From positions 1 to 41,498 of the forward strand of contig JALSSV010000077.1 of assembly GCA_026984045.1 (NCBI GenBank): a stretch of DNA of 41,498 nt, written 5' to 3'. Source of the DNA: Chromatiales bacterium. Its GTDB lineage: Bacteria; Pseudomonadota; Gammaproteobacteria; UBA6429; Thiohalophilaceae. The notes below the pieces were generated by a model. That model saw only the letters and a list, made by a program, of their open reading frames with translations. It ran no database searches and was not told the DNA's origin. Below are positions 1 to 8,391 of this stretch, piece after piece. The number at the start of each line of letters is the position of its first letter. Within the stretch, counting starts at the first letter, position 1. Position numbers and translations under genes: made by a program.

Positions 1-384
1 CGGCTGAAGATCGCCCGGCGCCTCAGCGAACAGCGGCCCGGCGGACGACCGCCGCTGCAGATCTGCCTGCAGGTGAACGTCTCGCGGGATCCGGCCAAGG
101 CCGGCGTCGCCCCCGAGGCCCTGCCGGAACTGGCCGCCGCCGTGCGGGAGCTGCCCAACCTGCGACTGCGGGGCCTGATGACCATCCCGGCCCGGGAGAC
201 GGATCCCGCGCGTCAGCGCCTGCCCTTTCGCCACCTGCGCGAGCTGTACGAGGCCCTGCGCGCCGAAGGACTGGTGCTGGACACCCTGTCGATGGGCATG
301 AGCGGCGATCTGGAGGCGGCCATCGCCGAAGGGGCGACCCTGGTGCGGGTGGGCACGGCCATCTTCGGTCCCCGCCACGCCTGA
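1..384 (+). CDS. yggS: YggS/PLPBP family pyridoxal-phosphate homeostasis protein (3' part)
   Basis: The reading frame is open from the first base, so the N-terminal part including the PLP lysine lies outside the window. The visible 127 residues contain the family's C-terminal signatures: LQVNVSRDPAKAGV (strand before the substrate pocket), LRGLMTIPA, and MSGDLEAAIAEGATLVRVG followed by TAIFGPR at the end. Members bind PLP and buffer the vitamin B6 and amino-acid pools in the cytoplasm; they are not known to catalyse a reaction. The gene normally sits upstream of proC and yggT, and here that pair follows after two inserted genes. The identification is firm although partial. Confidence 0.93.
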   Translation, partial: RLKIARRLSEQRPGGRPPLQICLQVNVSRDPAKAGVAPEALPELAAAVRELPNLRLRGLMTIPARETDPARQRLPFRHLRELYEALRAEGLVLDTLSMGMSGDLEAAIAEGATLVRVGTAIFGPRHA

Positions 385-419
385 AACCGCTCAAATCATG
401 CCCACGCCTGCCGACATAA

Positions 420-435
420 TGTGATGTTGTTCACA
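420..435. promoter_or_regulatory. Perfect CRP-type palindrome
   Basis: TGTGA, six bases, TCACA: an exact match to the core half-sites of the E. coli CRP (Pseudomonas Vfr) consensus, with AT-rich flanks (AA on the left, ATT on the right) as in good sites. It lies in the 114-bp gap after yggS, its centre about 71 bp before the ATG of the binding-protein/cyclase pair. I see no convincing -10/-35 pair beside it, so activation versus repression cannot be judged. The regulator itself is not in the window. Confidence 0.5.
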
Positions 436-498
436 ATTTTTATGGCAAACTGCCCGTTCCATCCCGGAATGTCACACTTGTCCGACCGGAAGCGACCC

Positions 499-1371
499 AT
501 GCTCAACCGCCATCCCCACCTGCTGCGCCTGCTGCTGTTCATGCCTTTGTGCCTCGTCTCGCCCCTGCGGGCCGATCCCGCAGACAAACCGGCACCGCCC
601 ATCGTCGGCGCCGGCGCCCATTTCGCCTGGGTGATCTTCAACGAACTGAAACCGGAACTGGAACGGGCCAGCGGCCGGCACCTCGAACTGCACGGGCGCC
701 ATTCGGCCCTCGGCATGGGCTGCAGTGCCGGGCTCAAGAACGCCGCCCGCCACAGCCCCATGAACGAAACCTTCGGTTTCGTCTGCTGCGCCATCGACGA
801 CGCCGAACTGGCCCGGCGCGGCCTGGTGCTGCATCCGCTGGCCCGCGAACCGCTGCTGATCCTGGTCAACGCGGCCAACCCCGTGCGCAACCTCGGCACC
901 GAACAGGTGCGGGCCATCTTCCGCGGCACGATCCGCAACTGGCGGGAAGTGGGCGGTCCGGATCAGCCCATCGTGGTCGTCACCCGTCTGCACTGCAAGC
1001 AGCGCCCCGGTCACTGGAAGCGGATCCTGCCCCGGGCCGAGGACTTCCGGCGCGACCGGATCGACGTGGCCAGCGCCGAGGAGATGGTGCGCAAGCTCGA
1101 CGATTTCCGCTGGGCCATCGGCCACCTGGGCGCCACCTGGGCTTTCCGACCCGAAGACCGGGTGCGGGCCCTGACCATCGACGGCCACGCGCCCACCGCC
1201 GCCAACCTGGCCGCCGGCCGCTATCCCTTCTACCGCCAGCTCGGCGCGGTGGTACGCGCCGATGCCCGGGGAGACGTGCTCAAGGTGATCTCGGCAGTGG
1301 AACAGAGCCGGGCCCTGCGCAAGGTGGCCCGCAAGTACGAGTTGCTGCCCCTGACCGGCAAGCGGCCTTGA
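499..1371 (+). CDS. PstS-like periplasmic substrate-binding protein
   Basis: 290 residues. I chose the ATG at 499 because it begins a clear signal peptide (positively charged MLNRHPH, a Leu-rich core, cleavage near SPLRA); an upstream in-frame ATG at 421 would add a tail over the CRP-type site. The mature part resembles phosphate-type binding proteins: VGAGAHF near the N-terminus and FRGTIRNWREVGG, the hinge-region motif of PstS relatives. It has several cysteines (GMGCSAG, VCCAID, RLHCKQ), which is unusual for the family. No permease or ATPase follows. Instead a membrane diguanylate cyclase begins 18 bp downstream, so I infer that it senses a ligand for that cyclase rather than feeding a transporter. 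The ligand is unknown. Confidence 0.75.
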   Translation: MLNRHPHLLRLLLFMPLCLVSPLRADPADKPAPPIVGAGAHFAWVIFNELKPELERASGRHLELHGRHSALGMGCSAGLKNAARHSPMNETFGFVCCAIDDAELARRGLVLHPLAREPLLILVNAANPVRNLGTEQVRAIFRGTIRNWREVGGPDQPIVVVTRLHCKQRPGHWKRILPRAEDFRRDRIDVASAEEMVRKLDDFRWAIGHLGATWAFRPEDRVRALTIDGHAPTAANLAAGRYPFYRQLGAVVRADARGDVLKVISAVEQSRALRKVARKYELLPLTGKRP

Positions 1372-1389
1372 GCCTGCTCCGGCCCGGCG

Positions 1390-2964
1390 ATGCACAGCTA
1401 CCGCGTCAAGCTGCTGGCCTACACCCTGGCCCTGCTGGTTCTGCTGGTGGCCTCGCTGGGCTTTACCTATCGCTATGTCTATGCCCTGATCGACGAGGAA
1501 GGCAGGCAGCACCTGGCCGCCATGGCCACCCTCCTCCACAGCCACCTGGAGGCGGAACGGCTCGACGATCTGCGCAATGCCAAGATCGTGGCCCGCTATC
1601 CGCGGGTGGGCGAATACCTGTTCGCGGTGGTCGAGATCGGCACCGAGCCCGAACCCCTGCGGATCCTCTACGAACGGGAATTCCGCTGGATGCCCGCCGA
1701 CCGGTTCCTGATCCTCAGCCGCGACAACCGGATCCTGGTGGGCGATGACGCGGCCGACCTCGCGCTGCAGGTGCGCAATGCCCGTCACCGCCGCCCCGAG
1801 GGTACCTTCTACTTCTACAACCGGCGAGGCCTGCAGCACGTGGCCTATGCCCCCATCTACTACCAGAACCGTTTCCTCGGCACCGCCGCCATCGGCCGGG
1901 TGCTGGATCGCCGCTGGCTGCGGGAGCAGCCCCAGAACCGCAACGGCGTGCTGTTTCTCTCCTATGGCGGGCGCATCATCGACAGCGCCCGGACCGCCCT
2001 GGCGGGCCTGCCCATCGACGACGGTGCCACCACCGTGGAGGGCGCCGCGCACCGCTACCGGCTGACCCGCCTGCAGCTGCTGCCCGCGGTGGGCGACGTG
2101 CCCGTGTTGTGGCTGGGACTGGACGAAACGGCCCTGCGCGACCGCCTCGATCGCCACCGCCGGATCATCTTCCTGATCGCCGGCAGCAGCGCCCTGGTGA
2201 TCCTGCTGTTCGGTCTGCTCATCATCCGCCAGTTCACCCGGCCCCTTTCGGAACTGGTGGCCATCACCCGGGAAGTGGCCGAGGGCCGCCTGCCGGAACT
2301 GCCCAAGTCGACGCGCCAGGACGAGATCGCCGTGCTGGCCAACCATTTCGCCGACATGCTGCAGGCCCTGCGCCGCAAGGAGGAGGAAGTGGCCCAGGCC
2401 CGCGCCGAGCTGCAGAAGACCGCCACCACCGACAGCCTCACCGGGCTGTACAACCGGCGCCATCTCGGCGAGGTATTCCCCAAGCTGCTGGCCCGGGCCC
2501 GGCGCCAGGGCAGCAGCCTGTTCGGGATCCTGATCGATCTGGACAAGTTCAAGCCCATCAATGACACCCACGGCCACATCTGCGGCGATCGGGTCCTGGA
2601 ACGCTTCGCCGCCCGCCTGCGGGAACACTCCCGGGCCAACGACTACCTGTTCCGCATGGGGGGCGAGGAGTTCCTGGTTCTCACGGAAACCGGGGATCGC
2701 GCCGGGGTGGTGGCCCTGGCCGAGAAACTGCGGCAGGCCATGGCCACCCTGCGTGTGGCCTGCAACGGCCAGACCCTCGGCTTCACCATCAGCTGTGGCG
2801 TCAGCGAGGCCGATCCCCGTCTCGACACCACCGCCAGCCTGCGGGACATGCTCTCCCGCGCCGACGCCGCGCTCTACCGCGCCAAGCAATCGGGCCGCAA
2901 CCGGGTATGCGTGGACGGCGAGGCACCATGCAAACCGATTGAACCGGATGCCGACACGGGGTAA
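1390..2964 (+). CDS. Membrane sensor diguanylate cyclase (HAMP-GGDEF)
   Basis: 524 residues. TM helix about 8-28, a periplasmic sensor region to about 255 (no named domain recognised), second TM about 258-279, HAMP about 280-335, then a GGDEF domain. The active-site loop is MGGEEF (about 423-427), a functional variant, and RAND lies five residues before it, matching the RxxD inhibitory site. It should therefore make c-di-GMP from GTP at the inner membrane with product inhibition. It follows the binding-protein gene by 18 bp and precedes proC by 10 bp; with the binding protein it probably forms a sensor pair. Domain call is firm, signal unknown. Confidence 0.92.
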   Translation: MHSYRVKLLAYTLALLVLLVASLGFTYRYVYALIDEEGRQHLAAMATLLHSHLEAERLDDLRNAKIVARYPRVGEYLFAVVEIGTEPEPLRILYEREFRWMPADRFLILSRDNRILVGDDAADLALQVRNARHRRPEGTFYFYNRRGLQHVAYAPIYYQNRFLGTAAIGRVLDRRWLREQPQNRNGVLFLSYGGRIIDSARTALAGLPIDDGATTVEGAAHRYRLTRLQLLPAVGDVPVLWLGLDETALRDRLDRHRRIIFLIAGSSALVILLFGLLIIRQFTRPLSELVAITREVAEGRLPELPKSTRQDEIAVLANHFADMLQALRRKEEEVAQARAELQKTATTDSLTGLYNRRHLGEVFPKLLARARRQGSSLFGILIDLDKFKPINDTHGHICGDRVLERFAARLREHSRANDYLFRMGGEEFLVLTETGDRAGVVALAEKLRQAMATLRVACNGQTLGFTISCGVSEADPRLDTTASLRDMLSRADAALYRAKQSGRNRVCVDGEAPCKPIEPDADTG

Positions 2965-2974
2965 CGTAGCCGCC

Positions 2975-3796
2975 ATGGACACCCTCAGCATCGGTTTCAT
3001 CGGCGGCGGCAACATGGCCCGCAGCCTCATCGGCGGCATGCTCGCCGCCGGCCACCCCCCGGAGCGGATCTGCGTGGCCGATCCCGATCCGGCCACCCGC
3101 GAACGGCTGCAGCGGGAAGCCGGCATCGACACCTACACCGACAATCAGGCCGTGGTCGACCGCTGCGACGTGGTGGTGCTGGCGGTCAAGCCCCAGGTGC
3201 TCAAGGCCGTGGCCACGGCCCTCGAACCGGCCCGCCGCCCCGGCCAGCTGTTCCTGACCGTGGCCGCCGGGATCCGCACCGACTCCCTGGCCCGCTGGCT
3301 GGGCAGCGAGACCGCCATCGTGCGCGCCATGCCCAACACCCCGGCCCTGGTCCAGGCCGGCGCCAGTGCCCTGTATGCCACCCCCCGGGTCAGCGGCGCC
3401 CAGCGCGAGGCCGCCGAGTCGATCCTGCGCGCCGTGGGCCTGGTGCAGTGGGTCGACGACGAGGATCTGATGGACGTGGTGACCGCCCTCTCCGGCAGCG
3501 GCCCGGCCTACCTGTTCCTGGTGATGGAAGCCATGGAGCGGGCCGCGGTGGATCTCGGCCTGCCGCGCGAGACGGCCCGCCTGCTCACCGTGCAGACCGC
3601 CTTCGGCGCCGCCAAGCTGGCGCTGGAGATCGAGGAGGATCCGGCCGTGCTGCGGGAGAACGTCACCTCCCCCGGCGGCACCACCGAGGCGGCCCTGCGG
3701 GTGCTGGGCGAGGGCGGGCTCGAGGCCCTGTTCGAAAAGGCCATCGCCGCCGCCCGCGATCGGGCCGTGGAGCTGGCGGCCCAACTGGGCGAATGA
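2975..3796 (+). CDS. proC: Pyrroline-5-carboxylate reductase
   Basis: 273 residues, normal length. Catalyses the NAD(P)H-dependent reduction of pyrroline-5-carboxylate to proline, the last step of proline synthesis. N-terminal Rossmann motif IGFIGGGNMARSLIGG, then VLAVKPQ, the MPNTPALVQAGA stretch and the C-terminal signature ALSGSGPAYLFLVMEAM with SPGGTTEAAL. The ATG at 2975 was chosen because the dinucleotide-binding motif starts at residue 6. It begins 10 bp after the cyclase gene and is followed by yggT after 16 bp, so cotranscription with both neighbours is likely. Confidence 0.96.
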   Translation: MDTLSIGFIGGGNMARSLIGGMLAAGHPPERICVADPDPATRERLQREAGIDTYTDNQAVVDRCDVVVLAVKPQVLKAVATALEPARRPGQLFLTVAAGIRTDSLARWLGSETAIVRAMPNTPALVQAGASALYATPRVSGAQREAAESILRAVGLVQWVDDEDLMDVVTALSGSGPAYLFLVMEAMERAAVDLGLPRETARLLTVQTAFGAAKLALEIEEDPAVLRENVTSPGGTTEAALRVLGEGGLEALFEKAIAAARDRAVELAAQLGE

Positions 3797-3812
3797 GCGG
3801 GGCGCACGGACG

Positions 3813-4388
3813 ATGAGCTATCTGGGCAACGCCGGCGTGTTCCTGGTGAGCGTGCTGTTCGGTTTCTTCGAGGTGCTGGTGGCCGTGCGCCTGCTGATGC
3901 AGCACGTGCGGGCCGACTTCTACAATCCCCTCGCCCAGTTCGTGGTCAAGGCCACCAATCCCCTGCTGCGGCCCCTGCGCCGGGTGATCCCGCCGCTGGG
4001 CCGCTTCGACAGCGCCTCACTGGTGCTGTGGCTGCTGTTGACCGTGGCCGAACTGTCGCTGACCCTCCTCCTGCTCGGCCGCCCGTTTCCGGCCCCCGCC
4101 GGCCTGCTGCTGTGGGCCCTGGCCGACATGCTCAACCTGCTGATCTGGATCTGGCTGTTCTGCATCTTCGTGCTGGCCATCGCCAGCTGGATCAATCCCG
4201 GCAGTTACAACCCGGCCCTGGCCCTCATGGCCCGGATCAGCGAGCCGGTGCTCAGGCCGGTGCGCCGCCTCCTGCCCCCCATGGGCGGGCTGGATCTCTC
4301 CCCCATGCTGGCCATCCTGGCCCTCTACCTGGCGCAGATGCTGCTCGTGGCCCCGCTGCGGGATCTGGCCTTCCGCCTGGCCGCCTGA
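3813..4388 (+). CDS. yggT: YggT family integral membrane protein
   Basis: 191 residues with two copies of the YGGT unit: each has a hydrophobic helix, then NPLLRPLRRVIPPLG (first) or EPVLRPVRRLLPPMG (second), then another hydrophobic helix. The function of the family is not settled; roles in osmotic or potassium-linked stress and in membrane-protein assembly have been proposed. Position between proC and yggU is the usual one in gammaproteobacteria. The gap to yggU is 3 bp, indicating translational proximity. Confidence 0.93.
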   Translation: MSYLGNAGVFLVSVLFGFFEVLVAVRLLMQHVRADFYNPLAQFVVKATNPLLRPLRRVIPPLGRFDSASLVLWLLLTVAELSLTLLLLGRPFPAPAGLLLWALADMLNLLIWIWLFCIFVLAIASWINPGSYNPALALMARISEPVLRPVRRLLPPMGGLDLSPMLAILALYLAQMLLVAPLRDLAFRLAA

Positions 4389-4391
4389 GCC

Positions 4392-4688
4392 ATGGACGCC
4401 GGCTGGTACCGCTGGCAGGACGACGTGCTGCTCCTGCAGGTGCACGTCCAGCCCCGCGCCAGCCGGGACGAGATCGTCGGCCCCCATGGCGACGCCCTCA
4501 AGATCCGGATCACCGCGCCCCCCGTCGAAGGCCGCGCCAACCGCCAGCTCACGGCCCTGCTGGCCAAGACCTTCGGCGTACCCAAGGGCGCGGTGGAACT
4601 GGCCGGCGGCGACAGCGGTCGCCGCAAGCGTTTCCGGATCCGCCAGCCGCGGCGACTGCTCGAAGGCATGGTTGCTCCGCAAAAGTGA
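4392..4688 (+). CDS. yggU: YggU/DUF167 family protein
   Basis: 98 residues, typical for DUF167. Motifs: VHVQPRASRDEIVG at the N-terminus, ITAPPVEGRANRQL in the middle, and KGAVELAGGDSGRRKRF at the end. The biochemical role is unknown. It is the last gene of the yggS-proC-yggT-yggU block; the 303 bp that follow contain no gene, which suggests the transcription unit ends here. Confidence 0.92.
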   Translation: MDAGWYRWQDDVLLLQVHVQPRASRDEIVGPHGDALKIRITAPPVEGRANRQLTALLAKTFGVPKGAVELAGGDSGRRKRFRIRQPRRLLEGMVAPQK

Positions 4689-4991
4689 GAACCCTGTCAC
4701 AATTCCGGAAAATGGCCGGGACCCGCGAGGCCCGTGAGCCTCCGCCCGGACATCGCCATTTTCCTTTCCAGGACAACGGCTTGCGCTTTAAAATCCGGTT
4801 TCTTTCCCGGTATCTTCGCCTGTGCCGTCCCCCTCCCCCCATTAAACCCGGTGGCCAAATTGCCGCTAAACTTGTTCAGTGGGCCCGCGCCCGGCCCCGG
4901 CGGCTTGCAAAAACCGTACAATCGGTCACAATCGATCGCCGACAATAAAATCCCGTTTATTCAATCAGCTACCGCACCAGGTTCACGTAAT
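4689..4991. other. Intergenic region before the dynamin-like gene
   Basis: No gene is visible in these 303 bp. A 10-bp perfect inverted repeat (GGAAAATGGC at 4707-4716, complement at 4755-4764) with CCGGG/CCCGG inside it could fold into a long hairpin, but no T-run follows. The right part is AT-rich. A weak promoter candidate for the next gene is TTGCAA (4905-4910), 16 bp, CACAAT (4927-4932); another -10-like TAAAAT is at 4946-4951. These are guesses from consensus only. Confidence 0.3.
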
Positions 4992-6935
4992 ATGGCAAGC
5001 GACCGCTTCACCGACCAGATGCAGGCCTACGGACGCTGGCGTACCGATCTGATCGGCGCCATCGATCGCTACCGGGAATGGCTCGAAGCCAACGGCATGA
5101 GCAGCCCCGAGACCGAGCTGCGGATCTTCGAGCTGGTGGAAGCCCTCAAGTCGGACCGCCTGACCATCGCCTTCGTGGCCGAATTCGCCCGCGGCAAGAC
5201 CGAACTCATCAACGCCATCTTCTTCTCCGAATACGACCGCCGGCTGCTGCCCTCGGAAGCCGGGCGCACCACCATGTGCCCCACCGAGCTGTTCTACGAC
5301 TCGGATGCCGACGAGAGCTACATCCGCCTGCTGCCCATCGAGACCCGCCTGGAGGAGAAGTCCATCCAGGAACACAAGCTCGAGCCCATCAACTGGACCA
5401 CCATCAAGCTCGACACCAACTCGGCCGAGGCGATGGCCGAATCCTTCAAGGAAGTGATCCGCACCAAGCGGGTGCCGGCCCCGGTGGCAGCGAAACTGGG
5501 CCTGCACGATCCGGCCCAGGCCGAATCGGCCGAGATGGTCGAAATCCCCATGTGGCGTCACGCCATGATCAGCTTCCCCCACCCCCTGCTCAAGGAAGGT
5601 CTGACCATCCTCGACACCCCGGGACTCAATGCCCTGGGCAACGAACCGGAACTGACCCTCAACATGCTGCCGGCCGCCCAGGCGGTGATCTTCGTGCTGG
5701 CCGCCGACACCGGCGTGACCCAGTCGGATCTCGAGATGTGGAACAGTTTCGTCAAGCCCCTGGGCGCCGACACCAAGCACTCGCGGCTGGTGGTGCTCAA
5801 CAAGGTGGACACCCTGTGGGACGAGCTCAAGGGGGAGGAGGCCGTGCAGGAATCCATCCACAGCCAGTGCAAGTCGGTGGCGCGGATGCTGGCACTGGAC
5901 GAGGCGGCCATCTTCCCGGTCTCGGCCCAGAAGGGCCTGCTGGCCAAGATCCGCACCGACCAGGAACTGCTGGACAAGAGCAACATCCTGGCCCTGGAAT
6001 CCATCCTCGCCCAGGACATCCTGCCCCGCAAGCAGGACATCGTGCGCGAGACCATCGTCGGCGAGATCGGCGGCATGGCCCGGGAATCCCACGACCTCGT
6101 CGCCTCGCGCCTGGCCAACACCAACCGCCAGCTCAAGGAACTCAAGGGCCTGTCGGGCAAGAACGAGGACGTGATCGCCCATCTGATGAAGAAGACCCGC
6201 GAGGAACAGGCCACCTACCACAAGTCGGTGGAGAGCTTCACCGTCAACAAGCGCATGTTCGCCGAGAAGCACGCCCAGTTGCTGAACCTGCTGAGCCTCA
6301 ACAAGCTCGACCGGCTGATGGCCAAGACCCGCAAGGAGATGACCGGCACCTGGACCACCGCTGGCCTGAAGAACGCCATGAAGGAGTTCTTCGACATCGT
6401 CACCACCACCATCCGCGAGGCCAGCGCCCAGACCGATCAGATCAACACCCTGCTGCAGACCATCTACCGCCAGTTCCACAAGGAGCACGGCCTGTCCGAG
6501 GTCAAGCCCAAGTTCTTCAGCATGGCCCGCTACAAGCGGGATCTGGAACGCCTGCACCACGAGGCCGAGGCCTACCGCAAGAGCCCCGTCACCACCATGA
6601 CCGAGCAGTCCTTCGTGGTGAAGAAGTTCTTCATCTCCATGGTCAGCCACGCCCGCAACACCTTCTTCCAGGCCCACCAGGAAGCCGACGCCTGGGGCAA
6701 GTCGGCCATGGCGCCGCTGGTCTCGCGCATCAAGGAACACAAGCACCAGATGGAAAAGCGCCTGGAGAGCCTGCGCAAGATCAACGAATCCCGCGACACC
6801 CTCCAGCAGCGCATCACCGAACTGGAACAGGCCGCCGCCCAGCTCTCCACCCAGCTCGCCGACATCGACGGCCTCATGCAGACCCTCGGCAAACCCCTCG
6901 AAGCCGGGAGCGAAGAAGCGGAGAAAGTGGCCTGA
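4992..6935 (+). CDS. Dynamin-family large GTPase
   Basis: 647 residues. A GTPase domain occupies about residues 55-330: G1 is AEFARGKT, lacking the first glycine of GxxxxGK[ST] but keeping Gly-Lys-Thr; G2 TTMCPTE; G3 DTPGLNA; G4 NKVD; G5-like VSAQKG. The remainder is mostly helical, with a coiled coil near the C-terminus (about 580-635). Bacterial dynamin-like proteins act on membranes in fusion, repair or stress responses; the partner here is unknown. No transmembrane helix is obvious. The ATG at 4992 gives the usual short N-terminal helix before G1; an earlier in-frame ATG at 4734 would run over the AT-rich upstream region. It stands alone between yggU and metX. Confidence 0.82.
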   Translation: MASDRFTDQMQAYGRWRTDLIGAIDRYREWLEANGMSSPETELRIFELVEALKSDRLTIAFVAEFARGKTELINAIFFSEYDRRLLPSEAGRTTMCPTELFYDSDADESYIRLLPIETRLEEKSIQEHKLEPINWTTIKLDTNSAEAMAESFKEVIRTKRVPAPVAAKLGLHDPAQAESAEMVEIPMWRHAMISFPHPLLKEGLTILDTPGLNALGNEPELTLNMLPAAQAVIFVLAADTGVTQSDLEMWNSFVKPLGADTKHSRLVVLNKVDTLWDELKGEEAVQESIHSQCKSVARMLALDEAAIFPVSAQKGLLAKIRTDQELLDKSNILALESILAQDILPRKQDIVRETIVGEIGGMARESHDLVASRLANTNRQLKELKGLSGKNEDVIAHLMKKTREEQATYHKSVESFTVNKRMFAEKHAQLLNLLSLNKLDRLMAKTRKEMTGTWTTAGLKNAMKEFFDIVTTTIREASAQTDQINTLLQTIYRQFHKEHGLSEVKPKFFSMARYKRDLERLHHEAEAYRKSPVTTMTEQSFVVKKFFISMVSHARNTFFQAHQEADAWGKSAMAPLVSRIKEHKHQMEKRLESLRKINESRDTLQQRITELEQAAAQLSTQLADIDGLMQTLGKPLEAGSEEAEKVA

Positions 6936-6993
6936 TCGCCCTTCACAAACCCCGTTCCGAATTCCTAGTAATCCTGCTCGAGGCAGGCACAGA

Positions 6994-7105
6994 GCCCTTG
7001 CAGCCGGGGAGCGGTTGCGTGACCGTCGGCCGCAGGGATGCGGCCGTCGAGCCTACAGGGAGGTATTCACGGCGTGTCACGCAACCGCTCCCCGGCTGCA
7101 AGGGC
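6994..7105. repeat. Large composite stem-loop with 30-bp perfect arms
   Basis: Arms 6994-7023 and 7076-7105 are exact reverse complements over 30 bp. The 52-nt loop holds an inner hairpin (CGGCCGCA 7027-7034, loop GGGA, TGCGGCCG 7039-7046), followed by CAGGGAGGTATTCACGGCG. There is no T-run, so it is not a standard intrinsic terminator. From memory, cores of this kind recur between genes in several gammaproteobacteria, which would make it a dispersed element; I cannot verify that here. It lies between the GTPase gene and metX. Confidence 0.8.
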
Positions 7106-7181
7106 GTGCCGGAGGCTGATACCCAACGGTCACTAAGTGCTCGGGATTTGCAACGTGCCGCTGATGAACCGGGATCCCTTG

Positions 7182-7245
7182 TCCCTTCTCCCTCTCATGC
7201 CGTAGTATTTCCACTTTCCCGTAGCCGGCCCCGTCCCGTATTTCC
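7182..7245. repeat. Pyrimidine-rich heptad-like tract before metX
   Basis: On the minus strand this tract reads as degenerate 7-nt purine-rich words (for example AGAAGGG ACAAGGG). It abuts the metX start codon, and no Shine-Dalgarno sequence is visible in the last 20 bases before the ATG. It resembles the tract before mutM. Confidence 0.35.
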
Positions 7246-8391
7246 ATGCCCGATACCCTGCCTGCCGATTCGGTCGGACTGGTCACACCGCACAAGCTGG
7301 TCTTCGACGAACCGCTGGCGCTCGACTGCGGCCGCACCCTGCCCGCCTATGAGCTGGTCTACGAGACCTATGGCGAGCTGAACGCCGAACGCACCAACGC
7401 GGTGCTGATCTGCCACGCCCTGTCCGGCGACCATCACGCGGCCGGCTATCACCGCCTGGACGATCGCAAGCCCGGCTGGTGGGAGACCTGCATCGGCCCC
7501 GGCAAGCCCATCGACACCAACCACTTCCACGTGGTCTGCCTTAACAACCTCGGCGGCTGCAAGGGCAGCACCGGCCCCATGAGCATCAACCCGGAGACCG
7601 GCAAGCCCTACGGGCCCGACTTTCCCATCGTCACGGTCCGCGACTGGGTGCGCTCCCAGGCCCGGCTGGCCGAGCGCCTGGGCATCGAACGGTGGGCCGC
7701 CGTGATCGGCGGCAGCCTGGGCGGCATGCAGGCCCTGCAATGGGCCATCGACTTCCCCGAACGCCTGCGCCATGCCGTGGTGATCGCCGCCGCCCCCAAG
7801 CTCTCGGCCCAGAACATCGGCTTCAACGAAGTGGCCCGCCAGGCCATCATGTCGGACCCGGACTTCCACGACGGCCGCTACTACGAACACGGCACCCTCC
7901 CCCGCCGCGGCCTGGCCCTGGCGCGCATGCTCGGCCACATCACCTACCTCTCCGACGAGGCCATGCGCGCCAAGTTCGGCCGCGAACTGCGCGAGGGCAA
8001 GCTCAACTTCGGCTTCGACGTGGAGTTCCAGGTGGAAAGCTATCTGCGCTACCAGGGCCAGTCCTTCGTCGAGAAGTTCGACGCCAACACCTATCTGCTG
8101 ATGACCAAGGCCCTGGACTACTTCGATCCGGCCGCCGACTACGACAACGACCTGGCCCGGGCCCTGGCCCGGGCCCGGGCCGAGTTCATGGTCATGTCCT
8201 TCACCTCCGACTGGCGTTTCGCCCCGTCCCGTTCGCGGGAGATCGTCAAGGCCCTGGTGGACAGCCGCAAGGCCGTCTCCTACGCCGAGATCGAGGCCCA
8301 TCACGGCCACGACGCCTTCCTGATGCCGATCCCCGACTACCTGGCCACCTTCGCGGCCTACATGACCCGGGTGCGGGAGGGCCGGCCATGA
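7246..8391 (+). CDS. metX: Homoserine O-acyltransferase MetX
   Basis: 381 residues, alpha/beta-hydrolase fold. Transfers an acyl group from acyl-CoA to homoserine in the first committed step of methionine synthesis. Visible motifs: [12 protein letters not shown] (oxyanion region), [12 protein letters not shown] with the nucleophile serine near residue 157, TSDWRFAP with the acid, and HHGHDAFL with the catalytic histidine near residue 353. Whether acetyl-CoA or succinyl-CoA is used cannot be decided from annotation alone; many gammaproteobacterial MetX enzymes use succinyl-CoA. The stop overlaps the metW start (ATGA), so the two are translationally coupled. Confidence 0.95.
   Translation: MPDTLPADSVGLVTPHKLVFDEPLALDCGRTLPAYELVYETYGELNAERTNAVLICHALSGDHHAAGYHRLDDRKPGWWETCIGPGKPIDTNHFHVVCLNNLGGCKGSTGPMSINPETGKPYGPDFPIVTVRDWVRSQARLAERLGIERWAAVIGGSLGGMQALQWAIDFPERLRHAVVIAAAPKLSAQNIGFNEVARQAIMSDPDFHDGRYYEHGTLPRRGLALARMLGHITYLSDEAMRAKFGRELREGKLNFGFDVEFQVESYLRYQGQSFVEKFDANTYLLMTKALDYFDPAADYDNDLARALARARAEFMVMSFTSDWRFAPSRSREIVKALVDSRKAVSYAEIEAHHGHDAFLMPIPDYLATFAAYMTRVREGRP

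Noticed and set aside
472-3132. Very long open frame on the minus strand opposite the binding protein, cyclase and proC
   Set aside because: It is a by-product of high GC at third codon positions of the plus-strand genes; its protein is Gly/Gln/His-rich low complexity and matches nothing.
4680-4705. CRP-type site GTGAGAACCCTGTCAC after yggU
   Set aside because: Spacing between half-sites is eight instead of six bases.
7106-7245. SAM or homocysteine-type riboswitch before metX
   Set aside because: I see no match to the conserved cores of known SAM or SAH riboswitches; only the inverted repeat and a pyrimidine-rich tract are present.
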